Below are positions 48,055-61,099 of a DNA stretch of 64,000 nucleotides, one piece after another. Within the stretch, counting starts at the first letter, position 1, and each line of letters starts with the position of its first letter. The DNA lies in the NCBI GenBank assembly GCA_032622095.1, contig CP136062.1, forward strand, positions 36,146,918 to 36,210,917, given 5' to 3'. The notes under the pieces are model-generated. The model saw nothing but the letters and a program-made list of their open reading frames with translations, was not told where the DNA came from and made no database searches. Made by a program: the position numbers and the translations under genes. This stretch comes from Siphonodentalium dalli. Taxonomy: Eukaryota > Mollusca > Scaphopoda > Gadilida > Siphonodentaliidae.

Positions 48055-50335
48055 TGATCATAGATGAGGATAATATGTATACACGGAGTTATTGTATGGT
48101 CATGAATGATGTGTGGGTATAAAGGGAGTGCCCTGTTGGTAACGGTGGGACGTATATTTATATATGTTGTGGATGTGTTATCATTGGTGGTGTATGGGGA
48201 GTAGATTTATTATCACGGATGGCGTGTATGAGTATGGCAAGTATGGAACTTATGATTGGTCGTACTTCAGGATATTGGTATATCTGGAAGGGATCACCAT
48301 TGGTGATGTGCATATGTATACCTGGATTGACTCTATGGTCATGTGTATGGCGAATATGTATACATGTAGTGGCTGTATGGTCCATGGTGAGGTGAATATG
48401 TATACAATGAGTGACTGTATGATCGTGAATGTAGTGAATATGTATACATATAGTGACTATATGGTCATGTGTCGGGTGTAGGTGTATACCTGGTGTTCAT
48501 GCATGGTGACTCGTGGCTGTATCGTCATTTGTGGTATGTACGGGTATAACCAAGTATGGCTGTATGATCAGGTGTACTAGTACATGTACGTGTATAAAGT
48601 GGGTGACTGTGTTGTCATTTGTGTGGTGTTTATGTACATATGGAGTGACTGGGGTAATGGGTGGGTTGTACATGTGTACCTTGGGCGGCTATCGCTTTCC
48701 ACAATAACTGAAGGATATGTTAATCAATAGAGAGGTCATGTCATATCGTGGAAAGCGATATCCACCCATTATCACACAGTCATTACATATATACATAAAC
48801 ACCACAGACATAACAATATAGTGACCCACTGTATACATGTACACCTGACCCATGACCACGGATGACAATACAGCCACGCGTCACAATGCAGGCACACCGG
48901 GTATACTCCTAAACATGACCCATAACCATATAGTCACTCCTTGTATACCCATTCATCTCACCATTAGCCTATAAGGTCATCATCCCTGTATACCTATTCC
49001 CCAAACGCATGGTCAAAGATACAATCAATGTATACATCAACACCACAACAATGACCATCAAGTCACTCCGGTATACATATGCACATCACCAATGGCCATA
49101 TAGCCACTCGCTTCATACACATACCCTCACCCATGTTACCCGGTATACTCCTTCACTTGACCTATGGCCATATAGTCACCCCGTGTGTACCTATTAAAAA
49201 CATTCATACACGATCGTGGTCAATCCTTGTATACATATTCACCTCAACATTGGCCATGTCAATCACTGTATCCCTATTTGTCAGACCGTAGCCGAATAGC
49301 CACTCAATATATACTAATACACCACAGCCATATCAGTATAGTCACTCCATGTATGCATATGCACCTCATCCATGGCCATATAGCCACTCGCTATATACAC
49401 ATATCCCTCGCCCATGACAATAAAGCAACACGTGTGTGTACTGGTATAACCTACACATGACGATACCGACACGAGTCGCCAAACAGGAACACCAGGTACA
49501 TGTATACGCATACGCCTGTCACCCCCTGTATAGATGTTCATTACATATATGATCATACAGTCACTACTTGTATACCTACGTGTAATCATCTCACCATTAA
49601 CCATACGGTCACTACCTGTATACCTATTCGACACTCATAGTCATATAACCACTCGATATACATATGCAGCCCACCCTAGACAATAAATTCACTCCAGGTA
49701 TACATGTAAACCTCACTAATGGCCATTCAGCCCTTCCAGATATACAAAAACCCCGCACATACGACCACTCAAACAATCCATACTTGCATAATTATACACC
49801 TCACACATGACAATTCAGCAATTCACAGTATAATCATACACGCCATCCATGATAATACAGCTAAGCCATATACACCCACCAATGATAATACATCCACGAG
49901 ATATATAAATATACATCCCACCGTTACCACAAGGACACTCCCTATGTACCCACACGCTCGATAATGTCCACCCAGCTTACTCCAGGTATGCATATTCAAT
50001 CATGACCGTACAGTCATTCCATGTATACCTATACATATTACCCGTAACCATAAAATCACTACCTATTTATCCACACACCCCATCCATGATCATACAGACA
50101 ACGCATGTACATCCCACCCAAGACCTTACAGTCACTCCATATACCGGTATACATAATCAACACATAGATGACCATGTAGCTATATCCATACAACCACACC
50201 AATGACCATACAGGCACACCGGGTGCACCCGTACTGGATATACACAAGCACACACCATACAGTCACTCCATGCATACCGATTCACCTCACATCTGACCAT
50301 GACCTCTACCTGTATACCTAGATGTTCATTTTTTG
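48055..50335. repeat. Second orientation-switching ~42-bp minisatellite
   Basis: Same structure as 5461-7765. The + form (TATGGTCATG, GAATATGTATACA) runs to about 48690, then GGCTATCGCTTTCCAC faces GTGGAAAGCGATATCC (48742), then the inverse form runs to about 50330. Long stretches are direct copies of the first array (for example 48513-48707 and 5801-5983). Confidence 0.85.
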
Positions 50336-50336
50336 G

Positions 50337-53300
50337 CTCCCGTGTGCATTTTGTGAAGAAATATAGCGACTATGCTAATGATGTTGCTTGATATCTCAGG
50401 CACCAGAAAACGAATGTTAGACACCTAGGGGTCGCGACTGGGTGGATTTATGACGTCATTAAAATGGCCGCCATCCAAAATTTCAGAGTAGGCACGGCGT
50501 CAGTTTGATTAATAGCTAGTAGTGAATTTATGATAGGAAATATAATATTTATCTACTGTTGTGATACTATTACAACAGCCTTCATTTTTTTGACAGAAAA
50601 ATTTACCATATTAAACCAAGATGGCCGCCAAAATGGCGACCGAAATTCGAAAAAAAATATGAATTTTCCCTCTTGTCTCTTAAAACATTCACGTTTGTTT
50701 GAAATCGGTGGCTAATAGCAACTTCATTTTAAATAAATTTTACTACCTAACCATTTGAACATTATAATACGTCCGACTTTGGGTCTTATTCTTACCAAAT
50801 ATCGTCAAAATGTGAATTTCTAAATATGCTATTAAATTTGATCAAAAATCGATTTTGTGACTCCAGCCAAGTGTTAGCCAGAAAATAGCTGAATTTGATG
50901 AATAAAATGTACATCAATTTTAAATATATAGATTACCATATAATTACAAGCAAAAAAAGTGCATATATTCAAGATGGCGGCCAAAATGGTTGCCAAGCTA
51001 GAGAAATCATTTAAATCTGTCAAATTTTCTTTGAAATCACTCATAATGTGCGATTTAGTGAATACAGGTGAAAATATTTGCTCCATGTTGGCGAAAGAGC
51101 ATGGAGTTATGAAACAATGTGAATATTTTGTGAACAATGGCTGTTTATATACAAGATTTCAAAAGAATGAAATAACGAAAATGAGACAATATCATCAAAA
51201 TGGCCACCATGAACAATTTCAGAGTTAGCATTGAGTCTGGCAGGAAAATTTAGGTAGTAAAATGATTGTTTCGCCATCAATGATTCTATTGCATCACACT
51301 TCCTCTTGACAGTGAAATTTGGAGCTCAAAATCTAAGTTGGCTCCCAAAACAGCGACTGAAAAATTATAATAATTGATGATTTTTCACACTCGCCTCTTA
51401 AATTAATCACAGCATTTTGAAATCGGTGGGTAATAGCAACCTTATTTTCCAATAAATTCTTATATCTAATCATTCGGCAACCATGACATGTTAGATTGAC
51501 AGACATTAAAGCATATGCATCTAAATTCAAGATGGTGACTGAGATGGTTACCAAAATGGAGAAATCATCCAAATTTGCTAGTTTCATTGATAACGCTCCT
51601 AAGGTGGGTTTCAGTGACTACTGGTAACAAATTTGTTCCCTGTTGGCAAAAGACCCAGGAATGCTGATACAATATGAATATTTTGCGAACAGTAGCTGTT
51701 ACCCGATATTTCATGAGAGTGGAAACATAGAAACCACGAAAAATAGATAAATTCATCTGATACTGATCTGTTTAGAAAATATCCAAATCTGAATATATGC
51801 TGATTACACCATCATTATAGGTACATCGGAAATTGCCTAATCGGGTGACTAGACTGGAGAAACATCCCTAACTCAACAACAAGGCTGTCGGTATTCAGCA
51901 ATACTTTAATTACTTCATCTTGATATCTGCCCCCTTATGGGGTTTGGATAAGAATTGTTCAATTGATTCCTGTATTGACCATGTGATGACATCATACTAA
52001 ATTAATTATACCGAAATTCAGCCGGACACGGAAATCAATTGAATGGACATCGAACAATGCAGTACCCAAACACACTAGCGGAATATAATGCGCTGACGTT
52101 ACAGACAGCTTCCATGTCATCATGCTTTATTTATTGCGAAAACACAGGGTACACTATTGTGAAACTGAGAACATTTACAATTGCTCGTCCTTGAATAACA
52201 TTCTAGTTCAAATTCAATGCACTGCGTGCGTGCATCAGGGGATTATACGACAATAATAGCTTTGTCGCCGACTACCAGACGATAGCCTTCATGTGCGCGC
52301 TGTGTGTGTCTTCTGCGAAGAAGAATGCGTTGGTCGATTTCTACCAGACATCTGCTTGTTCCATGCGAACAAGAGCAACTAGAGATAACTTATTTTCAGG
52401 TTCGTACCAAAACAGAAACTGCCGGTGAGCACTGAGAAGCTCATAGGTCAACTGACTCCACACCCAAGATTTGCAAAAGCGTTGCTGATTTTGATCGAGC
52501 TAGGGTATAAAGATAGCCTGATATAATGAGTTTCATTGGTATATTTGACTTCCACAGAGGAGATAGTACGCTGGATATCACATATACTGCAAGTTCGTTC
52601 CGTGTATGATCCCCATCTTCATGTGCAGAATTGATGCAGACATCAGGTTTATATTAGTGTATACACTCATGGCATATGTGTCGCATGTGTTATCGATGTT
52701 CTTCCATACTTGCGTTATACGGTCTCATCAAAATGTCATACAAGAAACATGTTGACATCAATTTGTAAATGTCTGCACTGCTGTAATTGTATCGACTATC
52801 GGCAACGTTCCAGATAACACTGGTAGGATATATATTCCCGCCCAGTTCGATTTTGGCTACCGACATGTTGAGATACATGTATTTTTGTGGAAATTTTGTA
52901 GTATTCCTTCCAGATGTTTTATAGAGGAACATATACTATCACACTGCAATGAATTAATAATAATAATAATAATAATAATGTATATCATTTATATAGCGCT
53001 TAATCCCTGGTGTTGCTCTAAGCGCTCACATTATTACCCCAGCTGTTTTTTATGAGTAATGCCGAGTCTTGTACCTGCTGCAGTTTTACAGGCGCTTCAC
53101 TAGAGCGGCTTACGGATACCCAACAACCAGGTACCTATTTCGCGTCTAGGTACGACGAAGCGAGCACAGTACAAGTGACCTTGCCCAAGGGTCACAACCT
53201 GGCGCGAGATTTGAAACAGCTTGTGGCTATATATAGCACACACACCGCTCAATTCGACCAAGCCACTGTTGTGGACACAATAGTCCACCGAGCGAGGCGC

Positions 53301-56300
53301 GAACTCACGCCGGTGCATTAACACCATTATAAGTCCGACACTCTACCCACTGGGCTACCACATCCAATTCAGGTCTTCCGAAACACAGGTCGTTAAACTT
53401 TGAAAAGCTTATACTTTCCTGAGCAACAGTTATGGATTTTTAAAATAGCTAACACTCCATAATATTCTCTCAATTCAAGCATAACTTGTTGTCTATTACT
53501 TTCACCTTTTCGGCTTGTATTTGGCCTTCTTGTCGGATCCGACTAGTATGGTTGTAAGGTTTGCCAGCAAATTATATAAACTGCATGTGATCGATGGACA
53601 ATTAAAGGGTTCCATATGCGATTGTGGGTATATGCGATTCTAAGATGTTTACTTTCTGTGAACAAACAGTTGCTGTATAATGCTATTGAAAGTTCCCATG
53701 TGGACGTTTTGCATGAAATATTAATAAACGTTCCATTAAATGGTCTTGATTACCCGTCACTGTATCCTGTTCCTTCGATGCCCCATCATATGGCATGGAT
53801 GAGATTCTGGTGTTTCATATCCAGCCATTAGGCATTTTGCTTTTCACGATATTTGTTCGCTGAAAACCAGGAAGAAGTTGATAGCCGTTATTGTCACTTT
53901 CTGCAATCGGCGTGGATAATGACAAACCTTAGGTTATTGTTGCCCGATATCGATGTTTTTGTTATATTCTAAGATAAACTTGAGTAACTCGGTTAGGTGT
54001 ACAGTTCTATTAGACTACATGCTATGAAGTCGGCGGCCATATTGATATTTATTTCATATATTATGGACTCTTCATGCCACAACCGAAGCAAACATGCTAT
54101 AACATATCTCTGATATGCAGTCGGAGAGTGTTATGGGGAGCTATGCTATTAGTCTGTGTGATGTGTTTGTAATTCAACTGTAGTTGCTGGGGCGAGTTGG
54201 TTGTAGATAGGCTCTCGTCACCTCGACCATCTGTTTGACGAAGTAACAAGAGTGGTACATGTGCTGACTCACGTCTTGAGGAGTGTGACAATGTCTTAAC
54301 TGTTCAAACGAATGTTGGTGACGAAACACACAGATATGCCAAATCAAGAAACTAAAAAAAACACCATCTACCCTTATTCTATCTTATACAAAACTGTCCC
54401 ATATTTATATATGAAATACGGTTCTAATGCTTTACACTGAAATATGTAAGGCCTGTGTGTCGCTGGTATTTCTAAGTTGAGCAATTATATTTCCCGGTGG
54501 CAGAATGATAGCAATACAGAGTTCGACTTCGATTAAATTAAGTTGTGATATTGCTCCTGTATATTTTTAATGTTTGTGTGTTGGGCGAATCCATCAAGAG
54601 TAGACAACGAATAAGGCAGATCTGACCCAAATGAAATAACATAGACGTAATGTTGGATTTCTCTCTGTATTATGACTGCAGGGATTCGTTTGCGTTCGAG
54701 TACTCGTTATGCTTATATAACGACGCAATCAGCATATATACGGTTTGAGTTCCTTCCCCAAAATGGGCAGGATCATTTAAATTATATTTTTCATGTTAGG
54801 TTTCTAAGAATCCATTTTGATACATTCTCGTTATTAAAAAAACCCCATTTTTGTTCAAACAGAGACACAACATGCCTTAACATGATAGTATCTAATTTAT
54901 TTTGGGCGAATATATCCACCTCCTTTGCTAAATGCCATTTGAGAATATAAACATTTGTCAAATTTTATAATTGTGAGTTTTGGCGGCCATTTTGGCGACC
55001 GTCTTGAGACAAATAGATAAATGTCGAGTGTAAATGAATGACAATAACTATATTTAAAACTGTGTACACTTTTATTTATTTTATTCTGCCTATTTATGTC
55101 CAAGGTTAATCTAGAACCTCGAGAAGTAATTTGTTTTGTGAAATTACATAGCGCATTATTTAATTTGTAATTTTTAGAGTATGGACAACAATTAGAGCCG
55201 AATCACTGCATAATATGTTTTCATAAATGTCATAACTGATAAAAAAAAAGATAAGTTCTGCTTGCCACAGTCTACAAATAACCGAAAAATGATGTCAGGG
55301 GCATGTGTGCCAATTCAAACAATTTCTATATTTCGGTCGCCATTTTGACAGCCATCTTGGGTTTTTAATCAAATTTTGTTCTTTCAAAAGGAAGCTTGTT
55401 GAAATTTCATCATTGATGTAGAAATATTTTACCTTTTCTGTATTAAATTTTCTTCCTCACTCAGTGCCCATTCTGTAATTGTTTGTGGCTGCCATGATGA
55501 TGATTTGATCTTATTTTCGTGGTATCATTCTGTTAAATTCTCGGATATAAACAACTATGGTTCACCAACTTTACAAAGTATACCATAGGTCCATGGTCTT
55601 CCGCGAACAGGGAGCACATATATTCACATATACTCAATTTTCCCCAACACATGAGTGATATCAATGAAAATTTGACAGATTGTGGTGATGTGTCCATTTT
55701 GGCAGCCATCTTGGCCGCCATCTTAAACGAAGATGCATTATTTTCAGTGTAAGTATATGGCAATTCACATATTTAAAACACTTTTACATTATCGTCATCA
55801 AATTCAGTTATTTTCTGTTTAACACTTGGCTAGAATCACAGAATTTAATTTTGGTTAACTTTCATAGCACATTTTTGAATTCATATTTTAAAGATAGTTG
55901 GCAGGAATGATATCCGAAGTATGACCTATTATGTTGTGGAAATGGTTGCGTTCTAGAATTTATTCAAAATTATGTCGCTATTAGCTACTAATTTCAAACA
56001 TCAGTTAATGATTCAAGAGGAAAGTGTGAAAAATTATAAATTTTCCGAATTTCGGTCGCCATTTTGGCGGCCATCTTGGTTATGGTGACCACTTTGTATG
56101 TCAAGTGGAAGTATGGTGTATTAGTTTCACATATGTGGTGATATATTCAATTTTATATCATAAGTTCACTAGTAACTATTAATTAAACTGACTTAGTGCA
56201 TACTCAGAAATTTGGATGGCGGCCATCTTGATGACGTCATAAATCCACCCAGTCGCGACCCCCATGTGTCTAACATTTGTTTTCTGGTGCTTGAGATATC

Positions 56301-56353
56301 AGGCAACGTCATTAGCATAGTCGCTATATTTCTTCACAAAATGCACACGGGAG
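50337..56353. mobile_element. 6.0 kb foldback element FB4 with ~1.45 kb terminal inverted repeats
   Basis: The left end CTCCCGTGTGCATTTTGTGA (50337) and the right end (inverse, ending 56353) are identical, and the inverted similarity continues for about 1.45 kb inward on each side (50337-51780 versus 54940-56353). Each arm contains two related blocks about 720 bp apart with paired GATGGCCGCC/AAAATGGCGACC motifs (50615, 50975, 51530; and inverse at 54980, 55335, 55700 and 56055). The 3.1 kb interior (51781-54939) has no recognisable transposase and carries a SINE. The element begins exactly where FB3's array stops. Confidence 0.8.
52954..53365 (-). mobile_element. tRNA-derived SINE
   Basis: On the minus strand it starts GGATGTGGTAGCCCAGTGGG, with a pol III A box (TAGCCCAGTGG, about 53347-53357) and a B-box-like GAGTTCGCGCC (about 53298-53308). 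It continues through a body of about 300 bp and ends AGCGCTATATAAATGATATA followed by an (ATT)n tail at 52954-52980. This is the layout of a tRNA-derived SINE. The 89-codon ORF on the + strand over it is not a gene. Confidence 0.85.
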
Positions 56354-57424
56354 TACATACGAGCCTCTACTACTTGTGCTTTATGGAAATTTAAAAAAGG
56401 GTTTACCTCCCTCCATACCCTAAGTTTTTTCCCTCCGTTACCGGAAACGAAGATACTATTTTATTTGGCCTAAGCTAAATTGGTGAGTTGTGCTGGCTCG
56501 GTTAATCTTGGGTTAGAGATCATGTCCCTCCTTTTCAACTGTCTGTATCTGTAGATATTTCAGTGCAGGAATTCCGGTTATAGACGCACTGGTCCATGTG
56601 GTACCAAGGCCGAGTACCTTTATAACCATGTGGTGACTCTAGAAGCGTTCTTTAACGTGCACACACCGAGGTGTGTCCACGGGTCCGCCATTAATGTATG
56701 CGCCCGATTGGACAGTGTGTTGCACCCACAAAAACATATCTGGGCAACTGTTGGTAATGTGAGGAAGCCAGCATTTTGCATTCGGTCTTTATTCAATGAT
56801 CTTGAGACTGTTCAGCCTGACAATCATGGTATCTGACCGAGTTCTGATTTTTGTCAGAATACCCTGACCAGGTTGCGATCCCCTGTCCATTAGCACGAGA
56901 GACCAGTACGCTACATCTTGGCTACTGTCTTCCCTGTCTATTTAATAATTCTAGAGCACCTATCAAATTGTGTTTGAGCAGCATGCATTATTATTTCCGG
57001 AATTGATAAAGACATTGCATCTATGGCGTTGAATATTGTATTAAATATAGTTTTCAAGCTATTCCACAATGCATAAGATAGTTATTAAACCGTTATGATC
57101 GACACCAATCGCCGTAGTCAGTTTTCGCACATAATTGATATTGGCGTGTTGACAAAACACAACACTTTGTCACAAAGAGAGTGATAGTTTTGATTTGTTT
57201 GAAAGTGATTGGAGAATAGTAACCTATTTTAGATGCGCAAAAACATTTCTAGTTAATTATCGAAAAACAGCCCGTTTAAGTTAGAATATATAGCTAAATT
57301 AAGCTAGGTTAGCTGAATACAGTCTTATTTGCCAGGTATCGAAATGATCACAATAACTCATAATTAAGAGTGGGGTTTAAACACTTGGACGCTCTTTATA
57401 TCCATATCCACTGCTTTAGGGGCA
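56354..57424. other. Intergenic stretch, no gene seen
   Basis: A 68-codon frame at 56630-56836 is open but matches nothing recognised. A short TTAAGCTAGGTTAGCTGAA segment is near 57297. Confidence 0.4.
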
Positions 57425-57775
57425 AAACATGGACGCTCTTTATTATCCACTGCTTTGGTGGCAAAAACATGGACGCTCTTTATTACCTACCGTTATGGGG
57501 GCAAAACATGGACGCTCTTTATTACCTACCGTTATGGGGGTAAAAACATGGACGCTCTTTATTATCGACTGGTTTGGGGCAAAAACATGGACGCTCTTTA
57601 TTATTTACTGTTATGTGGTAAAAACATGGACGCTTCTTATTATTTATTGCTTTTGAGTGGCAAAACATGGACGCTCTCTATCATCTCCTTCTTTGGTGTG
57701 ACAAACATGGACACTATTATCTACTGTTTTTGGAGGCAAGATATGGACGCTATCTATTATTTATCGTTGAAATTG
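57425..57775 (+). repeat. ~40-bp minisatellite, about nine copies
   Basis: Tandem units of AAACATGGACGCTCTTTATT + A-C/T-C-T-ACTG-TTTGGGGGC, spaced 39-41 bp and decaying toward the right. The 75- and 110-codon ORFs across it are repeat artefacts. Confidence 0.9.
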
Positions 57776-58328
57776 GTGCTATTATGAAAAACATTCTGAT
57801 ATAGAAAACGTACCGACTGAGGTTCTATAGTGTCAAATAGGGCTGTGTATCTTTAAATAGCTGGGTCGTTTTTACAACTTTATCTGTGTCTGCATTGGTG
57901 GGGACGTCGAAAGGTCAGCGAAACGTAGGATTCAGTTGGTATGCATACTTTCAGAATAAGATGAAGAGTACACAACCTCAGTTAAAAGTTGGAAATGAAT
58001 GTATGCAATGAACTGCTGAACGGGAGTTTGAACCGCTGAACGGGCATGGCGCTGGGTTAAACAGAAGGGATTGTGGAATGCCATCACGTAATATAGTCTT
58101 AATACTATCAACTGAAGGGCTAAGGTCGAAAGCGGTTGCTGAGCGACTTCTTGAATTTGTCAGCCCTCAGATTCACTCATCTCCTGAACAATTTATAAAT
58201 TACAAAATGTTTATCGTTTTAATGTGTCTGTCTTCGTTGCACTGTTATATATTGTTTCTTATGACAATCCGCAACCTAATGGACTACACTCATAACTCTA
58301 TACCGGCATGCCGTCCATCTTGTTACAG
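57776..58328 (+). other. Region upstream of the second lectin exon
   Basis: Probably intron or 5' region ending in CTTGTTACAG. The 105-codon frame here (58078-58395) is in a different phase from the lectin exon and has no supporting motif, although it contains a hydrophobic stretch (MFIVLMCLSSLHCYILFLM). Confidence 0.4.
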
Positions 58329-58505
58329 ATTGCACCGGGCCCAATCAGCTTTGGCTGTCAGATTCGGGGATGTGTGTCTATATAAGTACGGATAGACAGA
58401 CCAACGCTAAGGCCAGTTCCACGTGCAACTCTATCGTGGGCGGACATCTGATCTACATAAAGAACGAAGCCATGATGAACGAGCTCCGTGGCCATCTTAC
58501 ATCGA
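58329..58505 (+). CDS. C-type lectin domain N-terminal exon, paralogue
   Basis: Homologous to the exon at 3771. The translation reads CTGPNQLWLSDSGMCVYIST, TNAKASSTCNSIVGGHLIYI and KNEAMMNELRGHL, with the same acceptor (TTGTTACAG), donor context (GAGTGAGTAT) and phase 1 at both ends. Conserved cysteines and the GG-L-x2-I core are kept and no stop interrupts it, so it may be functional. The matching C-terminal CTLD exon (W-I-G ... C-x-I-C-E) was not found between here and 64000. It may lie beyond the window, or the copy may be an orphan from a segmental duplication of the lectin locus. Downstream intron sequence (ATAATAAACTTAACG) is also distantly shared with 3960. Confidence 0.75.
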
Positions 58506-58700
58506 GTGAGTATAGCACGAGTCATGATAATAAACTTAACGCGGCCATGGTTAACGAGCTCCGTGGCCACTTACATTGCGTGAGTATGGCACGAGTCATG
58601 ATAATAAACTTAACGCGGCCATGGTTAACGATTTCCGTGGCCATCTTACATCGGGTGGGTATAGCACGAGTCATGTTAATAAACATAACCTGTACTCGAT
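58481..58700 (+). repeat. 74-75-bp tandem repeat of the exon end and splice donor
   Basis: GAGCTCCGTGGCCATCTTAC, the donor GTGAGTAT and AGTCATGATAATAAACTTAA with GCGGCCATGGTTAAC occur three times (starts 58481, 58556 and 58630). Possible donors lie at 58506, 58580 and 58655. Only the first keeps phase 1. Confidence 0.9.
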
Positions 58701-60379
58701 GATCTGCCTTTCTTCGGAGAAATGCTACTACTTTCTTCGGATATTCAAATATTTTCGCCTATTTAGACTGCTATACCTTTGTGCAAACGACGTTTTCACC
58801 CTCTAAATTAGACTATTTTCTTGCTGATCTTCTTTTCCCAATATCCAGATTGATGACTAAAGGTACATATCCAACATAATTGAGCATTTTGGATAATGTT
58901 TCAGAGATATTCCTCATTTAGTTGGCAAATTGATCCAACGGGAGGATAAAATGTGATCTTTGGAAGCACATTTAAATTCATGCTGCACACTGAGAGTACA
59001 TTCCATTGTGGGAACATTAGTCGTGTGTAGATAAGTCGGTTGAAACACGTAGAAATAAATTGTGGTTCAGATAATCGATGTTTTAGGATGAACTTGATTG
59101 TAGTACATTAGTCGACCGCACAGACAAATCTGTAAACTTTTCGTCGATTAACTATAACCATTAGTCGATATCAAGTTTTTGTTTTTTTTATATATTATAA
59201 TTCAAATCACCAGATAACGCATTATATAGGGAACTTGTTTCATGTGTACACGATGCATGTGGTGTGCATTAGTATGAATATGTACAAAAGCATCCCCGGT
59301 TACATTGCATGGGTGTATTGGTCAATGTTGCATGTTTCTGTTTGTTAGCGTTTGCCGAAGATCATAAATGGGGATTTTCTTACACCATTGCAGTTCTATT
59401 AACATTTAGAGTGCAATGATATGTCGATCTCACCACTATTGACCTTTCCATAGCTGTGAATCAAATCATTATTAGCAGATATTTGCGACCAATCAGTGAC
59501 TGAGCCGATCGCTTGCTGCAATGCAAATTATGATATATCTTTCTTCACCTTAATTTAGCATACTTTCAGGGTTGAATTGCCTATATTCACAACTGTTATT
59601 GTCAAATCATAATGTACATAAATTTATATTTACCCCATGATGTTGGAAATTTAATCATGGTCACAACAATGTTTTTCACTTTGCATGAGTCTTGTCGTAA
59701 TGTTCACAATTAAAGGAGAAAATGTATGTTTTCAGGTGTAAATATTCTATAGTATTAAAGAGTAAGATATGTATGTATATGTTTTGGTGTGGTGTCTCGG
59801 GGTACCTGTCGAATGTTACAGCTGATTAATTTGTTTTTCATTTTAATTTAAAAAAAATTCAAATTTAATTTTTAAATGTTAAATTGAGCAGGCAGTTCTC
59901 TATTCCGCCCCTATACGATTGCAGGCTCCACATACATATATGCATGCTAACAGTTAATACTACTGAGTAGTATATACTACGTTAGGAAGTGTAAAGGTAT
60001 AAATTTCAAGAGTATATATCTAACTCTGTAAATTGATTTTTTTATGCTTTGTATGTGTAATTTAGATGCGAAGTGACTGCATTTTATAGGCTAACTGACA
60101 TAGAAGATTTATAGCTACTTCTAGTTACCAGAATGTCTTTTTCTGTATTATGCATATGTATCTATAATGCATTATCGCATAGTTACAAATGGCCATTTAA
60201 GTATTATTTAAATAACGAACAAAAAACTGTTAGTTGAACTTATGCGATTGTCATGAGCCCATATACCAGATGATTTTGTTCAGGTTACCTAAACCATAAG
60301 AAAAATGGACTCAGCAATGTGACAATTAATTTTTCAACAGGTTTTCTAGTAATTTTCACCTTTCTTGGAATTTTTTTTC
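58701..60379. other. AT-rich stretch between lectin exon and LINE
   Basis: No gene recognised. The second CTLD half was specifically looked for and not seen. Confidence 0.5.
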
Positions 60380-60413
60380 GTTTTTGGAGGCGAAGTTTTT
60401 CAGGAGAGCAGTT

Positions 60414-61099
60414 TCAATATTTTTTATAAAATTTGAGCCATTCTAGTAAGCCAACAAGTGAGGGCAACGATTCTCTCATCTTACACGAGTATATGTATCG
60501 TTTGAATAAAAGTATACATATGTTGATTATTTGTGTATTACAGACATTTGACATGTAAAGTCCAAATATCACATTTTCTGGTGATATAACCAAATTTATT
60601 CCACAAACATCTAGTTTTTGTTTCAGCTGTAACAACACCGATTTTGATATCGAGCATTCATATAACAGATGCAATGCTGTTTCTGTTCCTGACTGGCAGA
60701 ATGTACACATTTCAGTTTGTGATAGATTACACTGGAAAAATGTTTGGCATTAGTATAAAGGATATTTTGGTTTATTTTGTATTGGAATGAGATAAGACTG
60801 GTGAGTTTAGATATATCTAAATAAATAGCTTTCCAGTCTGGGCGAATTGTTGTTTTTAACTTTCCTTCCAATTTCTCCTGTGTAACTTTACTTGTGGTAG
60901 AATAGTTCTCTAAAAATGGTGGATAAACTGTATGGCAAGATTTGTCACACTTTATCAGTTTTCCCATTTTATGATTGGTCACAATGCTGAGACTTGTTTT
61001 TTTTTGTACGTCTTCCAAGCTCGGGGTAAAGCAGATATCATTCCTTGATATAGGTGGCGAAAGGTGTATTGATATTGTATGTTTGACAGAATTCTTCAT
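60414..61099 (-). pseudogene. LINE terminal region with zinc-type motif
   Basis: Two overlapping frames (61099-60623 and 60710-60414) joined by a frameshift read PDWKAIYLDISKLTSLISFQ, YKINQNILYTNAKHFS, then CTFCQSGTETALHLLYEC and a closing NICILLFKRYIYSCKM. This is the extreme C-terminus of an L1/Tx1-type ORF2. A related WFQYRILTRIIGTN...CIRC segment occurs just upstream at 61338-61132. Confidence 0.8.

Larger units (their letters stand above)
45005..50336. mobile_element. Foldback/composite element FB3
   Basis: 45010-45480 is an inverted copy of 46845-47345, separated by 1.36 kb of tandem repeats. 46840-48050 is the outer arm whose reverse complement forms 7760-8800 of FB1. It leads into the orientation-switching ~42-bp array at 48055-50335, where FB4 begins abruptly. 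ATGGCGGCC-type paired motifs occur at 45045, 45403, 45548, 46953, 47303, 47660 and 48022. No coding sequence is recognised. Confidence 0.65.

Noticed and set aside
53052-53321. 89-codon ORF on the + strand
   Set aside because: It is the antisense of a tRNA-derived SINE with A and B boxes.
58078-58395. 105-codon ORF with a hydrophobic stretch as a lectin signal peptide
   Set aside because: Its frame differs from the CTLD exon, and no donor in the needed phase was found.
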